Positions 33,171 through 41,543 of a stretch of 64,000 nucleotides of DNA are shown in pieces (within the stretch, counting starts at the first letter, position 1; every line of letters begins with the position of its first letter). Below the pieces are notes generated by a model. That model did no database searches, was not told the origin of the DNA, and saw only the letters and a list, made by a program, of their open reading frames with translations. This DNA comes from Ga0077555 sp046154645. GTDB taxonomy: Bacteria; Pseudomonadota; Alphaproteobacteria; Rhizobiales; Hyphomicrobiaceae. The stretch lies in NCBI GenBank assembly GCA_046154645.1, contig JBJXDZ010000064.1, positions 1 through 64,000 of the forward strand. Direction: 5' to 3'. The translations under genes were made by a program, and so were the position numbers.

Positions 33171-35053
33171 GTGAGGGCGCCCTTCAGTTGCTCGATTTCC
33201 GCTTTCAAGGCCAATTGCTCCGCGACTTCCGGATCGCTGGAATCGACGCCCCGTTTGCCTTCCAGCCACGTTGCGATGGCTTGCAGGGCGCGGGCGACAC
33301 CAAGCTCCCGCACCCGCGCCAGGGCCTTGAAGAAGGCGCCCGCCGGCTTGTCGGGATCATAGATCCAGTAGTGCGCCCCACCGGGCGTTGTGACGCGCTG
33401 CAAGCGCTTGCGCAGGCCCGGCTCCAGGCTCAGCCACACGACGCCCTGCAGATCGTCGATGGCACGCGCGGCGAACGAGCCGTGAGCATAGAAATCATCC
33501 GGCGCCTTTGTCGTATCGATGGCCTCGACGCCCTTGAGGCTTGCCAGCTCGGCCGCATTGAGGCCAGCGCGCGCCCCGTTGCCGAGCCAGCCGGCAATCT
33601 TGAGCGGGATGTCGGACTGTGAGGCATAGACCGTTGTGCGGCGGCCGAGCCTGCTCACGCGTTGCACGACCGGCCGGAACTGATCGAGCGCCATGGCGGG
33701 GGAGGCGAGGACGATCTGGTCAAACAGCGGCTCCGTGACCAGCCCTTTGGCGACCTGCATGTGATGCAGACTTGCGACCAGCATTTGCACCCCGAGAGAG
33801 TGTCCAACGAGGTGAATGCGCTCCGCGCGGGTGTGCGTCTTGATGTCGGCGAGAAACTCGCTGAGGTCGCGATGGAACTCCGCGTTGGCGACGTGCTCTT
33901 TGTCGGCAAGAATGCTCAAGGTGGAGGCCTTCGAGGGCCAGCTGTAGAGGAAAGGTACGCCGTCGATGTCGAGATCAACCGCCAGTTGCGCGCAGCGGAA
34001 GGCCGCGTCGGTGAACGAGTTGTTGTAGCCATGCACGAACACCAGTGCTTCCTTGCGCGCGCTATCTGCCATTCGACGTTCTGCGCTGGCGAGACATTCG
34101 GAACGGCGCAAGATGTCGATGGTCGTGATGGTCATGTGGCGGGCGGGATCACGATCGGAATACATGGAGGCGAGCCAGCCTCGCGTCGGCAATGTTCCGA
34201 GGTCGCGCTGCACGGGCACCGTGACGTGCACGATGCCGTAGTGCGCCTTGAAGGCTGGAGCCGGTGTGTAGCCGAAGGTTTCGTAGGGGTTGGTCGCATC
34301 GGCAAGGATGCGATGCGTGGCGAAGTGCACCGGGACTTTGTGGTAGGCGTCGTCGGCTGCGATGGCAGGCGGCCCGGCCTTCGGCGGCGGCCCGGCGGCG
34401 CCCACCTCCGGCACCTGTACCTGGTGCGGCATCGTGATTTCGCGCTGCGGTCTGCCGAGGCTTTCCGGGGCGGGACGCGCCACGGGACCGGAGCGCGTCA
34501 TGCCAGTGTCGACGGGAGCACCAGGGGCTCGAGACCGCTCGGGTGCTGGTGCGGCAGCGGGGCTCTGGGGCGGCGTGCCAAGGGGCTGCAACCGGGCCAG
34601 GCGCTCGCGGATGGCGGCGATCTGCCCGGCCGGGGCGCCAACGCGCTGCAAGGCATCGAGATAGCGATTGAGCCGCCATGCGAGCGCCCGGCCACCCTCG
34701 CTTTCGACGCCAATGGACACATCAATGGCGCGCTTCCACACCTCGGCGGCCATGCTATGATGACCATCGGCTTCAAGGCGGGTAGCCAGCCGGTCAAGGC
34801 GACGGCCCAAGTCGACCGGATCGAGCGCGTGGCTGGTGGCCGCCCGCTGCAAGGCAGCCGCTGTCGCCTGGATGGCGCCATCGTGCGCACCCGCATCCCA
34901 CAACCAGTCGGCGAGATCGAACAGCAAGGCAATACGGTCGGCCAAGGTCCGGATGTCGCCGGCTCCCGCCGCGACACGCTCGGCCACGTCGCGCACACCG
35001 GCCACGTCACGCCAGGCGAGCGCGTCTTCCAGCTGGTCGAACAGATGATCCAC
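33167..35053 (-). CDS. DUF900-family alpha/beta hydrolase with long helical N-terminus
   Basis: A 628-residue protein. The C-terminal half is a DUF900-type esterase: VFVHGYNNSF (about 337-346, oxyanion hole) and LVGHSLGVQML with nucleophile Ser near residue 420. The N-terminal 200 residues are helical, Ala-rich and TPR-like, followed by a Pro-rich linker. No signal peptide is obvious. The 3' end is ATGA-coupled to the enolase-family gene, so it is translated with it. Its N-terminal arrangement with a DUF900 hydrolase is unusual; substrate unknown. Confidence 0.8.
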   Translation of the reverse strand: MDHLFDQLEDALAWRDVAGVRDVAERVAAGAGDIRTLADRIALLFDLADWLWDAGAHDGAIQATAAALQRAATSHALDPVDLGRRLDRLATRLEADGHHSMAAEVWKRAIDVSIGVESEGGRALAWRLNRYLDALQRVGAPAGQIAAIRERLARLQPLGTPPQSPAAAPAPERSRAPGAPVDTGMTRSGPVARPAPESLGRPQREITMPHQVQVPEVGAAGPPPKAGPPAIAADDAYHKVPVHFATHRILADATNPYETFGYTPAPAFKAHYGIVHVTVPVQRDLGTLPTRGWLASMYSDRDPARHMTITTIDILRRSECLASAERRMADSARKEALVFVHGYNNSFTDAAFRCAQLAVDLDIDGVPFLYSWPSKASTLSILADKEHVANAEFHRDLSEFLADIKTHTRAERIHLVGHSLGVQMLVASLHHMQVAKGLVTEPLFDQIVLASPAMALDQFRPVVQRVSRLGRRTTVYASQSDIPLKIAGWLGNGARAGLNAAELASLKGVEAIDTTKAPDDFYAHGSFAARAIDDLQGVVWLSLEPGLRKRLQRVTTPGGAHYWIYDPDKPAGAFFKALARVRELGVARALQAIATWLEGKRGVDSSDPEVAEQLALKAEIEQLKGALT

Positions 35054-35142
35054 GCCGTCCCTCCCCCGAGGTCATTCCCCACTGCAATTCAGGCTTGCGC
35101 CGCGGCGGCAGCAAAGCACAGCCGCCCTGCCCGTTCAAATCG

Positions 35143-35787
35143 TCACGGCGCAGGCAGCGCTGGCTGCAGGATCGACACGGCACTATCGAGTGTCAGGTCG
35201 TAGCGCGCGCCAAGGTTGCTGTTGGCGGTCTCTGCCCCCTTGGTGCCTTTCCAATGGCGCGCGTTCTCCCAAACGCTCATGCTGCGATACCAGGCCATCA
35301 GCCGCATGCGGATGCGCTCGGGGTGTTGCGTGGGATGCGGCAGCGTCAGACTGCGCCACAGACCCAGCACCTCACCATCATGCTGCCCCTCCCAGTTGCC
35401 CCAGGTGTTCGAGGTCAACTCGAGGAATTTCGGCAGGTTGACGGCTTCGATGTCGTACCAACGGTGGGTGACGAAACCGGGGTCGTGGCGGATGATCTTG
35501 CCCGGTGCGGGTCTGAGCGTCGCTTGCCACACATCATTTTGTACCACCTGGACGCCGGGATGGTTGCCGAGCAGCAGCGGCGGCGCACGACCGGGCGCTT
35601 GGGCCTGCGGCCACTCCACCACGGCCACGACATGATTGAAGCTGAGGCCGATCAGCGGCTTCCACAACCCGAACAGGCGGCCGCCGTCGCGCGCAATGGC
35701 TTCGCGACCGGCCGTGCCCGCCTGCGCAAGCACGGTGGCCAACTGCCCCGCCTCGACGCTCGCCACCACATGCTCGTAAACGCTCAT
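35143..35787 (-). CDS. NIPSNAP-family-like protein
   Basis: A 214-residue protein with a duplicated ferredoxin-like (dimeric alpha/beta barrel) character: one half with SFNHVVAVVEW and the other with RWYDIEAVNLPKFLELTSNTWGN then MRLMAWYRSMSVWENARHW. This pattern resembles NIPSNAP proteins. I cannot separate it from other dimeric barrel proteins. No signal peptide. Unlinked to its neighbours by coupling. Confidence 0.6.
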   Translation of the reverse strand: MSVYEHVVASVEAGQLATVLAQAGTAGREAIARDGGRLFGLWKPLIGLSFNHVVAVVEWPQAQAPGRAPPLLLGNHPGVQVVQNDVWQATLRPAPGKIIRHDPGFVTHRWYDIEAVNLPKFLELTSNTWGNWEGQHDGEVLGLWRSLTLPHPTQHPERIRMRLMAWYRSMSVWENARHWKGTKGAETANSNLGARYDLTLDSAVSILQPALPAP

Positions 35788-35910
35788 GGCTGGTTCTCTC
35801 GCTTGGTCACCGGAAGCGGGTTTCCGATGGCGAGCATGGGCGGCGATGTGCTAGAAATCAAGCGTCAGGCAATGTACGCGCAATGCGACATTGAGCGAGG
35901 AGTTTCCGCC

Positions 35911-36246
35911 GTGTCCACGCGCTCGTCGATCGCCACCCTCGCCGGCACTGCCATCCTGGCCCTGGCGGCCCTCACGGCCAGTCCGCCTCCAGCCAAGGCC
36001 GAAAGCTGCCGCGAGCAGCCGGTGATCATGATCTCCACCAGCTGGTGCGGCTACTGCCGCAAGGCTCGCACCTTCTTCAACGAGAACCGGATCGAGTTCG
36101 AGGAGATCGACGCCGAGCGCACCGACAGCCCGGGCATCCGCGAGACTTATCGCAAGACCGGTGTACCGATCATCATCGTCGGCGCCGAGCAGGTGCGCGG
36201 CTTCAACGAGCGCCGCTTACGCCAGTTGCTGTGCCTGCCGGGGTGA
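35911..36246 (+). CDS. Secreted glutaredoxin-like protein
   Basis: A 111-residue protein. A signal peptide (LAGTAILALAALT, cleavage near AKA-E31) precedes a glutaredoxin-like domain: STSWCGYCRKA with the CxxC pair at 46-49, and a cis-Pro in TGVPIIIVG. The GTG at 35911 has GAGGAG 8 nt upstream; earlier in-frame codons give no signal peptide. It is 28 bp from the following gene. The export signal on a glutaredoxin fold suggests periplasmic thiol chemistry, inferred. Confidence 0.85.
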   Translation: MSTRSSIATLAGTAILALAALTASPPPAKAESCREQPVIMISTSWCGYCRKARTFFNENRIEFEEIDAERTDSPGIRETYRKTGVPIIIVGAEQVRGFNERRLRQLLCLPG

Positions 36247-36274
36247 GGCGCCCCGCCAATCCAGAGAGGCCGCC

Positions 36275-37105
36275 ATGCCGCACTTCAATCCCGAACCGCT
36301 CGTCCTCGATAGCGTCACCCATCTGACTGCCGAGCATTATGGCCGCGTCGGCTATTGCGGCTCGCATGCGGGCATCTATGCCGCCTACTACGCGGCCGTC
36401 AAAGGCATTGCCGCCGTCGTGCTCAATGACGCTGGTATCGGCCGCGAGCGCGCTGGAGTTGCCGGCCTGGCGCTGCTCGAGTCGCTAGGTGTCCCCGGTG
36501 CGGCCATCTCGCACCTCTCGGCTCGCATCGGCGACGGCAAGGATGGCCTTGCGCGCGGCATCATTTCGACGGTGAACGCGCCGGCAGCCGCCCTCGGCGT
36601 CAACGTCGGCCAAAGCTGCCGTGACGCCCTGGCCATGCTGCTCAAGGCCGTACCGAAGCCGTCGCCGAAACCGACGCCAATCGAGGAATCCCGGTTCGAA
36701 GTTCCCGAAGCGGGCCGTGGCGGCGTCAAGGTCATCGTCATGGACTCGATCAGCCTCGTGACGCCCTCCGACGACGGCCACATCATCGTTGCGGCCTCGC
36801 ACGGCGGCGCTCTCGGTGGCAAACCTGAGATGGCGATCAAGTACCCAGTTTTCGCCGCCGTCTGCAACGACGCCGCCGGCGGTATCGACAACGCGGGAAC
36901 AACACGGTTGCCCGCTCTTGACACGCGCGGCATTGCGGCGGCCTGCGTCTCCGCCTTTTCCTCGCGCATCGGCGATGGCCGCTCAGCCTACGCCGATGGC
37001 TATATCAGCGTGCTCAACGACACTGCGCGCCGCCACGGCGGCATGGTCGGGCAATCGACGCGGGAATTCGTCGCGGCCATGTTGAAAGCACGCCTGAAGC
37101 AGTGA
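36275..37105 (+). CDS. Hypothetical protein made of two homologous halves
   Basis: A 276-residue protein of no family I recognise. Residues about 11-124 and 156-272 are repeats of each other: LDSVTHL versus MDSISLV, SHAG versus SHGG, the LNDAGIG/CNDAAGG stretch, SARIGDG versus SSRIGDG, and VGQS...MLLKA versus VGQS...MLKA. The linker is Pro/Lys-rich. No signal peptide or membrane helix is visible, so it is probably cytosolic. It heads a run of + strand genes (SDR, D-2-hydroxyacid dehydrogenase, TPP enzyme), which suggests a metabolic role. AGAGAGG is the ribosome site. Confidence 0.7.
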   Translation: MPHFNPEPLVLDSVTHLTAEHYGRVGYCGSHAGIYAAYYAAVKGIAAVVLNDAGIGRERAGVAGLALLESLGVPGAAISHLSARIGDGKDGLARGIISTVNAPAAALGVNVGQSCRDALAMLLKAVPKPSPKPTPIEESRFEVPEAGRGGVKVIVMDSISLVTPSDDGHIIVAASHGGALGGKPEMAIKYPVFAAVCNDAAGGIDNAGTTRLPALDTRGIAAACVSAFSSRIGDGRSAYADGYISVLNDTARRHGGMVGQSTREFVAAMLKARLKQ

Positions 37106-37201
37106 GCACAGATCGCGACCTCACCAAATCCGCGCTTGGCCAACGTCACCGACCCGTTAAAGTGGACCGCAAGCAACAGGTACCAAACGGGGAAACGTCG
37201 C

Positions 37202-38020
37202 ATGCCGCAAATGGGTTTGACCGGCAAGGTCGCAATCGTCACCGGGGCTGGATCGCGCGCTGACGGCATCGGCAATGGGCGCGCCGCCGCCATTCTGCTG
37301 GCGCGCGAAGGCGTCAAGGTGGCGCTGCTCGACGCCGTCACCAAGAATGCCGAAGCCACCAAGGCGATGATCGACACGGAGGGCTTCACCTCCATGGTCA
37401 TTGACGCCGACGTCACCAATGCGAAATCCTGCGAGGCTGCAGTCGCCAAAGCGGTCGCCACCTGGGGCGGGCTCGACATCCTGGTCAACAACGTCGGCGT
37501 TGGCGGCACCGGTGGCACGGCCGTGACGCTCGATCTCGAGGCCTGGGACCGCGATATGCGCATCAACGTCACCTCGATGATGCTGATGGCACGCTATGCG
37601 ATCCCCGAGATGCGCAAGAATGGCGCCGGTTCGATCGTCAACATCGCCTCGGTCGCCGGGCTCAAAGGCGGGCATACCGGCCTCATGTATCCGACCTCCA
37701 AGGGCGCCGTCGTCAACATGACGCGCGCCATGGCCGCCCATCACGGTACCGAAGGCATTCGCGTCAACTGCATCGCGCCGGGCATGGTCTACACGCCGAT
37801 GGTCTATTCGCGCGGCAATGGCATGAGCGAGGAGTTGCGCGACGCCCGCCGCAAGCGCTCGCTGCTGCAGGTCGAAGGCACGGGTTGGGATATCGGCAAT
37901 GGCGTCGTCTATCTCTGCTCCGACATGGCGCGATGGGTGACCGGCGTCATCCACCCGATCGACGCCGGTGCCACGGCCGGCTCCCTCGAGAACCCATCTC
38001 CGCCACCGGATAAGCGATAA
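37202..38020 (+). CDS. Short-chain dehydrogenase/reductase
   Basis: A 272-residue SDR. The cofactor motif is extended (TGAGSRADGIGNGRA), NNVGVG substitutes for the classical NNAG, and Ser in IASVAG plus the catalytic YPTSKGA are in the usual order (the Tyr in MYPTSK). It is an NAD(P)-dependent oxidoreductase. The TAATG arrangement with the next gene (stop and start sharing a base) implies translational coupling. The ATG at 37202 or 37211 is the likely start. Confidence 0.88.
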   Translation: MPQMGLTGKVAIVTGAGSRADGIGNGRAAAILLAREGVKVALLDAVTKNAEATKAMIDTEGFTSMVIDADVTNAKSCEAAVAKAVATWGGLDILVNNVGVGGTGGTAVTLDLEAWDRDMRINVTSMMLMARYAIPEMRKNGAGSIVNIASVAGLKGGHTGLMYPTSKGAVVNMTRAMAAHHGTEGIRVNCIAPGMVYTPMVYSRGNGMSEELRDARRKRSLLQVEGTGWDIGNGVVYLCSDMARWVTGVIHPIDAGATAGSLENPSPPPDKR

Positions 38021-39006
38021 TGGCTCCTATGAAGAATGCCGCCTTCACGCTGGTGATGCTGCCGCCACAGACCGATGTGCGCCGCAAATGGGCCGAGCGG
38101 ATTGCCGCCGACGAGGTTGGCGTGCGTGTGCTGCAGCCCGAGACGACCGAGGAGGCCATTCGCGACATCGCGGAAGCCGATGCGGCGTTCGGGGCCATCC
38201 CGCCCGAAGTGCTTGCGGCAGCGAAGAAGTTGCGCTGGCTGCAGGCGCCACAGATCGCGCCTCCGGCTGGGTTCTACCATCCAGCGCTGGTTGCGCATCC
38301 GGTGGTGGCGACCAACTTCCGCGAGATCTTCAACGATCACATCGGCGCCCACATCATGGCGTTCGTGCTCGCGTTCGCGCGGGGCTTTCACTATTACCTG
38401 CCGCAACAGATGCGCCGGGACTACGCGCCGCGACCGCTTGATACCGGTGTCGTGCATCTGCCGGAAGCGACGGCGCTCATTCTCGGTGTCGGCGGCATCG
38501 GCGCGGAGACGGCGCGGCTGGCGCAGGCCTTCGGCTTACATGTGATCGGCGTCGATGGCCGGCGCACGGACAAGCCCGCGGGCGTCGCCGAGATGCACCC
38601 GCCTGAGGCACTTGATGCACTGCTGCCGCGCGCCGATTTCGTCATCATGACGATCCCGCACACGCCGGCCACCGAAGGCCTCATGAACCGCGCTCGCCTG
38701 CAGCGCATGAAGCGGTCGGCGTTCCTGATCAACATCGGGCGTGGCATGACGGTGCGCCTGGATGATCTCGTCGCAGCGCTGCACGCGGGCGAGATTGCGG
38801 GCGCCGGCCTTGATGTCTACGAGGTCGAGCCGTTGCCGCCCGAGCATGCGCTGTGGGCTGCGCCTAATGTGCTGCTGACGCCGCATACGGCCGGGTTCGG
38901 GCCTTACCTCGATGACCGCAGATTGGACATCATCCTCGACAACTGTCGCCGCTTCGCTGCCGGCCAGCCGCTGCGCAATGTGGTCGACAAGGCGACGTGG
39001 TTCTAA
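38020..39006 (+). CDS. D-2-hydroxyacid dehydrogenase
   Basis: A 328-residue D-isomer-specific 2-hydroxyacid dehydrogenase. ILGVGGIGAETARL is the NAD-binding motif, followed by VIMTIPHTPATEG, INIGRGMTVRLDDL, the Glu in GLDVYEVEPLP and a catalytic His in TPHTAGF. Its start is coupled to the SDR (TAATG). A dehydrogenase paralogue is at 18469-19437, so the genome carries several. The substrate probably relates to the TPP enzyme next door. Confidence 0.88.
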   Translation: MAPMKNAAFTLVMLPPQTDVRRKWAERIAADEVGVRVLQPETTEEAIRDIAEADAAFGAIPPEVLAAAKKLRWLQAPQIAPPAGFYHPALVAHPVVATNFREIFNDHIGAHIMAFVLAFARGFHYYLPQQMRRDYAPRPLDTGVVHLPEATALILGVGGIGAETARLAQAFGLHVIGVDGRRTDKPAGVAEMHPPEALDALLPRADFVIMTIPHTPATEGLMNRARLQRMKRSAFLINIGRGMTVRLDDLVAALHAGEIAGAGLDVYEVEPLPPEHALWAAPNVLLTPHTAGFGPYLDDRRLDIILDNCRRFAAGQPLRNVVDKATWF

Positions 39007-39117
39007 GGAGAACATACCGATCGAGACAGTCACCAGTGGCGCCCGCGCCGCCAATCCGGATAAATTTGCAGCCGATAACCCATTGCAAACAAGCACGCAG
39101 AACCAGGACGTCACGCC

Positions 39118-40869
39118 ATGACCCAAACCGCCCCCACGTCGACGCGCCGCATGACCGGCGGCTTGGCGCTGGCCGAGATGCTGAAGCTTGCCGACTGCGG
39201 GCCGATGTTCGGCATGGGCGGCTTCCAGTTGCTGCCGTTCTACGAGGCCTGCCGGTCGCTCAAGCTCAAGCACTACCTCATCAATGACGAGCGCTGCGGT
39301 GCCTTCGCGGCCGACGCCTGGGCCAAGGTGACCAACCGCCCGGCCGTCGCCGATGGCACACTTGGGCCCGGCGCCACCAACCTCACGACCGGCCTGATCG
39401 AAAGCCTCAACGCCGGCATTCCGATGATCGCCATCGTCGGCGATGCCAACCGCGAGCACGCCTGGAAGAACATGACGCAGGAGGCGCGGCAGCTCGAGAT
39501 CCTGCGCCCGGCGGTGAAGGAGATCGTGCGCGTCGAGGTGATCAAGCGGCTGCCCGAGCATGTGCGGCGGGCCTTCGCGGTGGCCACCAGCGGGCGCCCC
39601 GGTCCCGTCATCATCGATGTCCCTGAGGACATCGCCCACGGCGAGTTCGATTTCGATCCGGCCGATTTCTGGATCGATCCCGACACCGTCAAGGCACAGG
39701 CGCGGCGCACACGCCCCGATGGTAGCTCCGTTGAAAAGGCGGCGGCGCTGTTGGCCAAGGCGGAACGCCCGCTGATCCTCGCCGGTGGCGGCATCCACAT
39801 CTCGGAAGCTTGGGGCGTCTTGCAGACATTCGCCGAGAGCTACGGCATTCCCGTAGCGCACACGATGAGCGGCAAAGGCGCGATTGCCTGCTCGCATTCC
39901 CATTCGGCGGGTCTCTTCGGCCGTTATGACCGCATCGCCAATGCGCTGATCGCGGCGTCGGATTGCCTGCTGGTCGTCGGCTGCAAGCTCGGCGAGATCG
40001 CCACCAAACGCTTCGCGCTGATCCCTCCTGGCAAACCAGTGATCCACATCGAGATCGTCCCTGACGAGATCGGCCGCACGACGCGCACCGACGTGGCGCT
40101 GGCGGGCGACGCCAAGCTGACCTTGCAGGATCTGGCCGCGGCGCTGGGCTCCGGTAAAGCCGCCGCAGCCAAGCGCGCAGCCTACGTTGCGGAACTGCCC
40201 AAGCGCATGGCCGAGTGGAAGGCCGGCGCCAAGGATCGCCTCGAATCCAAGGAAAGCCCGATCAACGTTGGCCGCCTGATGAATGAGCTCAACACCATCA
40301 TGCCCGCCGACGGCATTGTCGTCGCCGACGGCGGCTTCGCGGCGCACTGGGGCGGCCTGATGTTCGACACCAAGGCTGCCGGCCGCCACTTCCTGCCCGA
40401 CCGTGGTTTCGCGTCCATCGGTTATGGCGTGCCCGGCGGCATCGGCGCACAGATGGCGGCGGGCCCGAAGCGCCGCGTCGTCTCGCTCACCGGCGACGGC
40501 GGCTTCAACATGAGCCTCGGCGAATTGGAAACCGCCCGCCGTGTCGGCGCCAGCTTCGTTGCCGTCGTGTTCAACAATGCGGCCTCGGGCTATGTGAAGG
40601 CGCTGCAGCATGCCGTCTATGGCCAGGGCGCTTACCAGTCCTCCGATCTGGTGGAGATGAACTACGCCAAGATCGCCGAGGGGTTCGGCTGCCATGGCAT
40701 TCGCGTCACCGATCCCGAGAAGCTTTCCAAGGCGCTGGCAGAAGGCCTCGAGAACACCGACACGCCGACCATCCTCGACGTGGTGGTGACGCGCGATCCT
40801 TCGAAGATGCTGCCCGCCGCCGATAACCGCGCCGCGCTCACCGTGAAGAAAGGCGACCGGCCAGTGTGA
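39118..40869 (+). CDS. Thiamine-pyrophosphate-dependent enzyme (acetolactate synthase-like)
   Basis: A 583-residue TPP enzyme with the three usual domains. The cofactor-activating Glu58 is in INDERCGAFAA, the middle domain carries LILAGGGIHISEA, and the TPP/Mg motif starts GDGGFN at about residue 459 and continues to NNAASGY. It resembles ALS large subunit, benzoylformate decarboxylase or oxalyl-CoA decarboxylase; substrate unknown. No small subunit is adjacent. The next gene starts within its stop (TGATG), so the GNAT gene is coupled. Confidence 0.85.
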   Translation: MTQTAPTSTRRMTGGLALAEMLKLADCGPMFGMGGFQLLPFYEACRSLKLKHYLINDERCGAFAADAWAKVTNRPAVADGTLGPGATNLTTGLIESLNAGIPMIAIVGDANREHAWKNMTQEARQLEILRPAVKEIVRVEVIKRLPEHVRRAFAVATSGRPGPVIIDVPEDIAHGEFDFDPADFWIDPDTVKAQARRTRPDGSSVEKAAALLAKAERPLILAGGGIHISEAWGVLQTFAESYGIPVAHTMSGKGAIACSHSHSAGLFGRYDRIANALIAASDCLLVVGCKLGEIATKRFALIPPGKPVIHIEIVPDEIGRTTRTDVALAGDAKLTLQDLAAALGSGKAAAAKRAAYVAELPKRMAEWKAGAKDRLESKESPINVGRLMNELNTIMPADGIVVADGGFAAHWGGLMFDTKAAGRHFLPDRGFASIGYGVPGGIGAQMAAGPKRRVVSLTGDGGFNMSLGELETARRVGASFVAVVFNNAASGYVKALQHAVYGQGAYQSSDLVEMNYAKIAEGFGCHGIRVTDPEKLSKALAEGLENTDTPTILDVVVTRDPSKMLPAADNRAALTVKKGDRPV

Positions 40870-41372
40870 TGGCGGACAAGGCGGGAATGCACATACGGCC
40901 ATCTACCAGCGCGGATTTCGCGCGCCTGCATGCCATCAATCAAGCCTCGACGCCTGGCGTCGGGGCGGTGAGCGAGGGCGAACTTGCGTCTCTGATTGGC
41001 ATGAGTGACCTGACGGTGCTCGCTGAACATGACGGCAACGTCAGCGGTTTCATCCTTTGCCTGACCGAGGGGACTACCTACCAGAGCCCGAACTATCTCT
41101 GGTGCGTCGTTCGCTATGCATGCTTCGCTTATTGTGACCGCATCGCCGTCGCACCCGAGGCTCGTGGCCGAGGCCTTGGCGAGCAGTTGTACGCCGCGGC
41201 TTTCGAACACTTCGCTGGTCGGCGAGCGGTCTTGCTCTGCGAGGTCAATCTCGCGCCGCCCAATCCGGGCTCGCTGAAATTTCATGAGCGCCTGGGTTTT
41301 CGAGCCGTCGGCGAAGCCTGGAGCGATGATCGCAGCAAAGGCGTTGTGTATCTCGAGAAGCGACTGACATAA
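40869..41372 (+). CDS. GNAT-family N-acetyltransferase
   Basis: A 167-residue acetyltransferase. The acetyl-CoA loop is ARGRGLGEQLY (about 98-108, of the RGxGxG type), with a beta-bulge region DRIAVAPE before it and a C-terminal FHERLGF typical of the family. TGATG overlap with the TPP gene. Substrate unknown; it may be a ride-along gene in the operon. Confidence 0.85.
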   Translation: MADKAGMHIRPSTSADFARLHAINQASTPGVGAVSEGELASLIGMSDLTVLAEHDGNVSGFILCLTEGTTYQSPNYLWCVVRYACFAYCDRIAVAPEARGRGLGEQLYAAAFEHFAGRRAVLLCEVNLAPPNPGSLKFHERLGFRAVGEAWSDDRSKGVVYLEKRLT

Positions 41373-41543
41373 GCTTGAAGGCTCGCCAATCGCATCGGCC
41401 AATCCAGTCATGGGTGCTGCAATCGGAAATGTGCAGCGCAACATGCCGGACACCCGCTCGCTACCCCTGGGCACCCATCCCCTGGCATCGCCCGGCGATC
41501 CCGGTTAGCGTTAAGGGTCGGCAGGACCAGGGAGGGCACAGCC

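Noticed and set aside
38536..40902. A 788-codon minus-strand frame opposite the dehydrogenase and TPP genes
   Set aside because: Antisense shadow of strongly supported genes; no domain, and the length arises from high GC.
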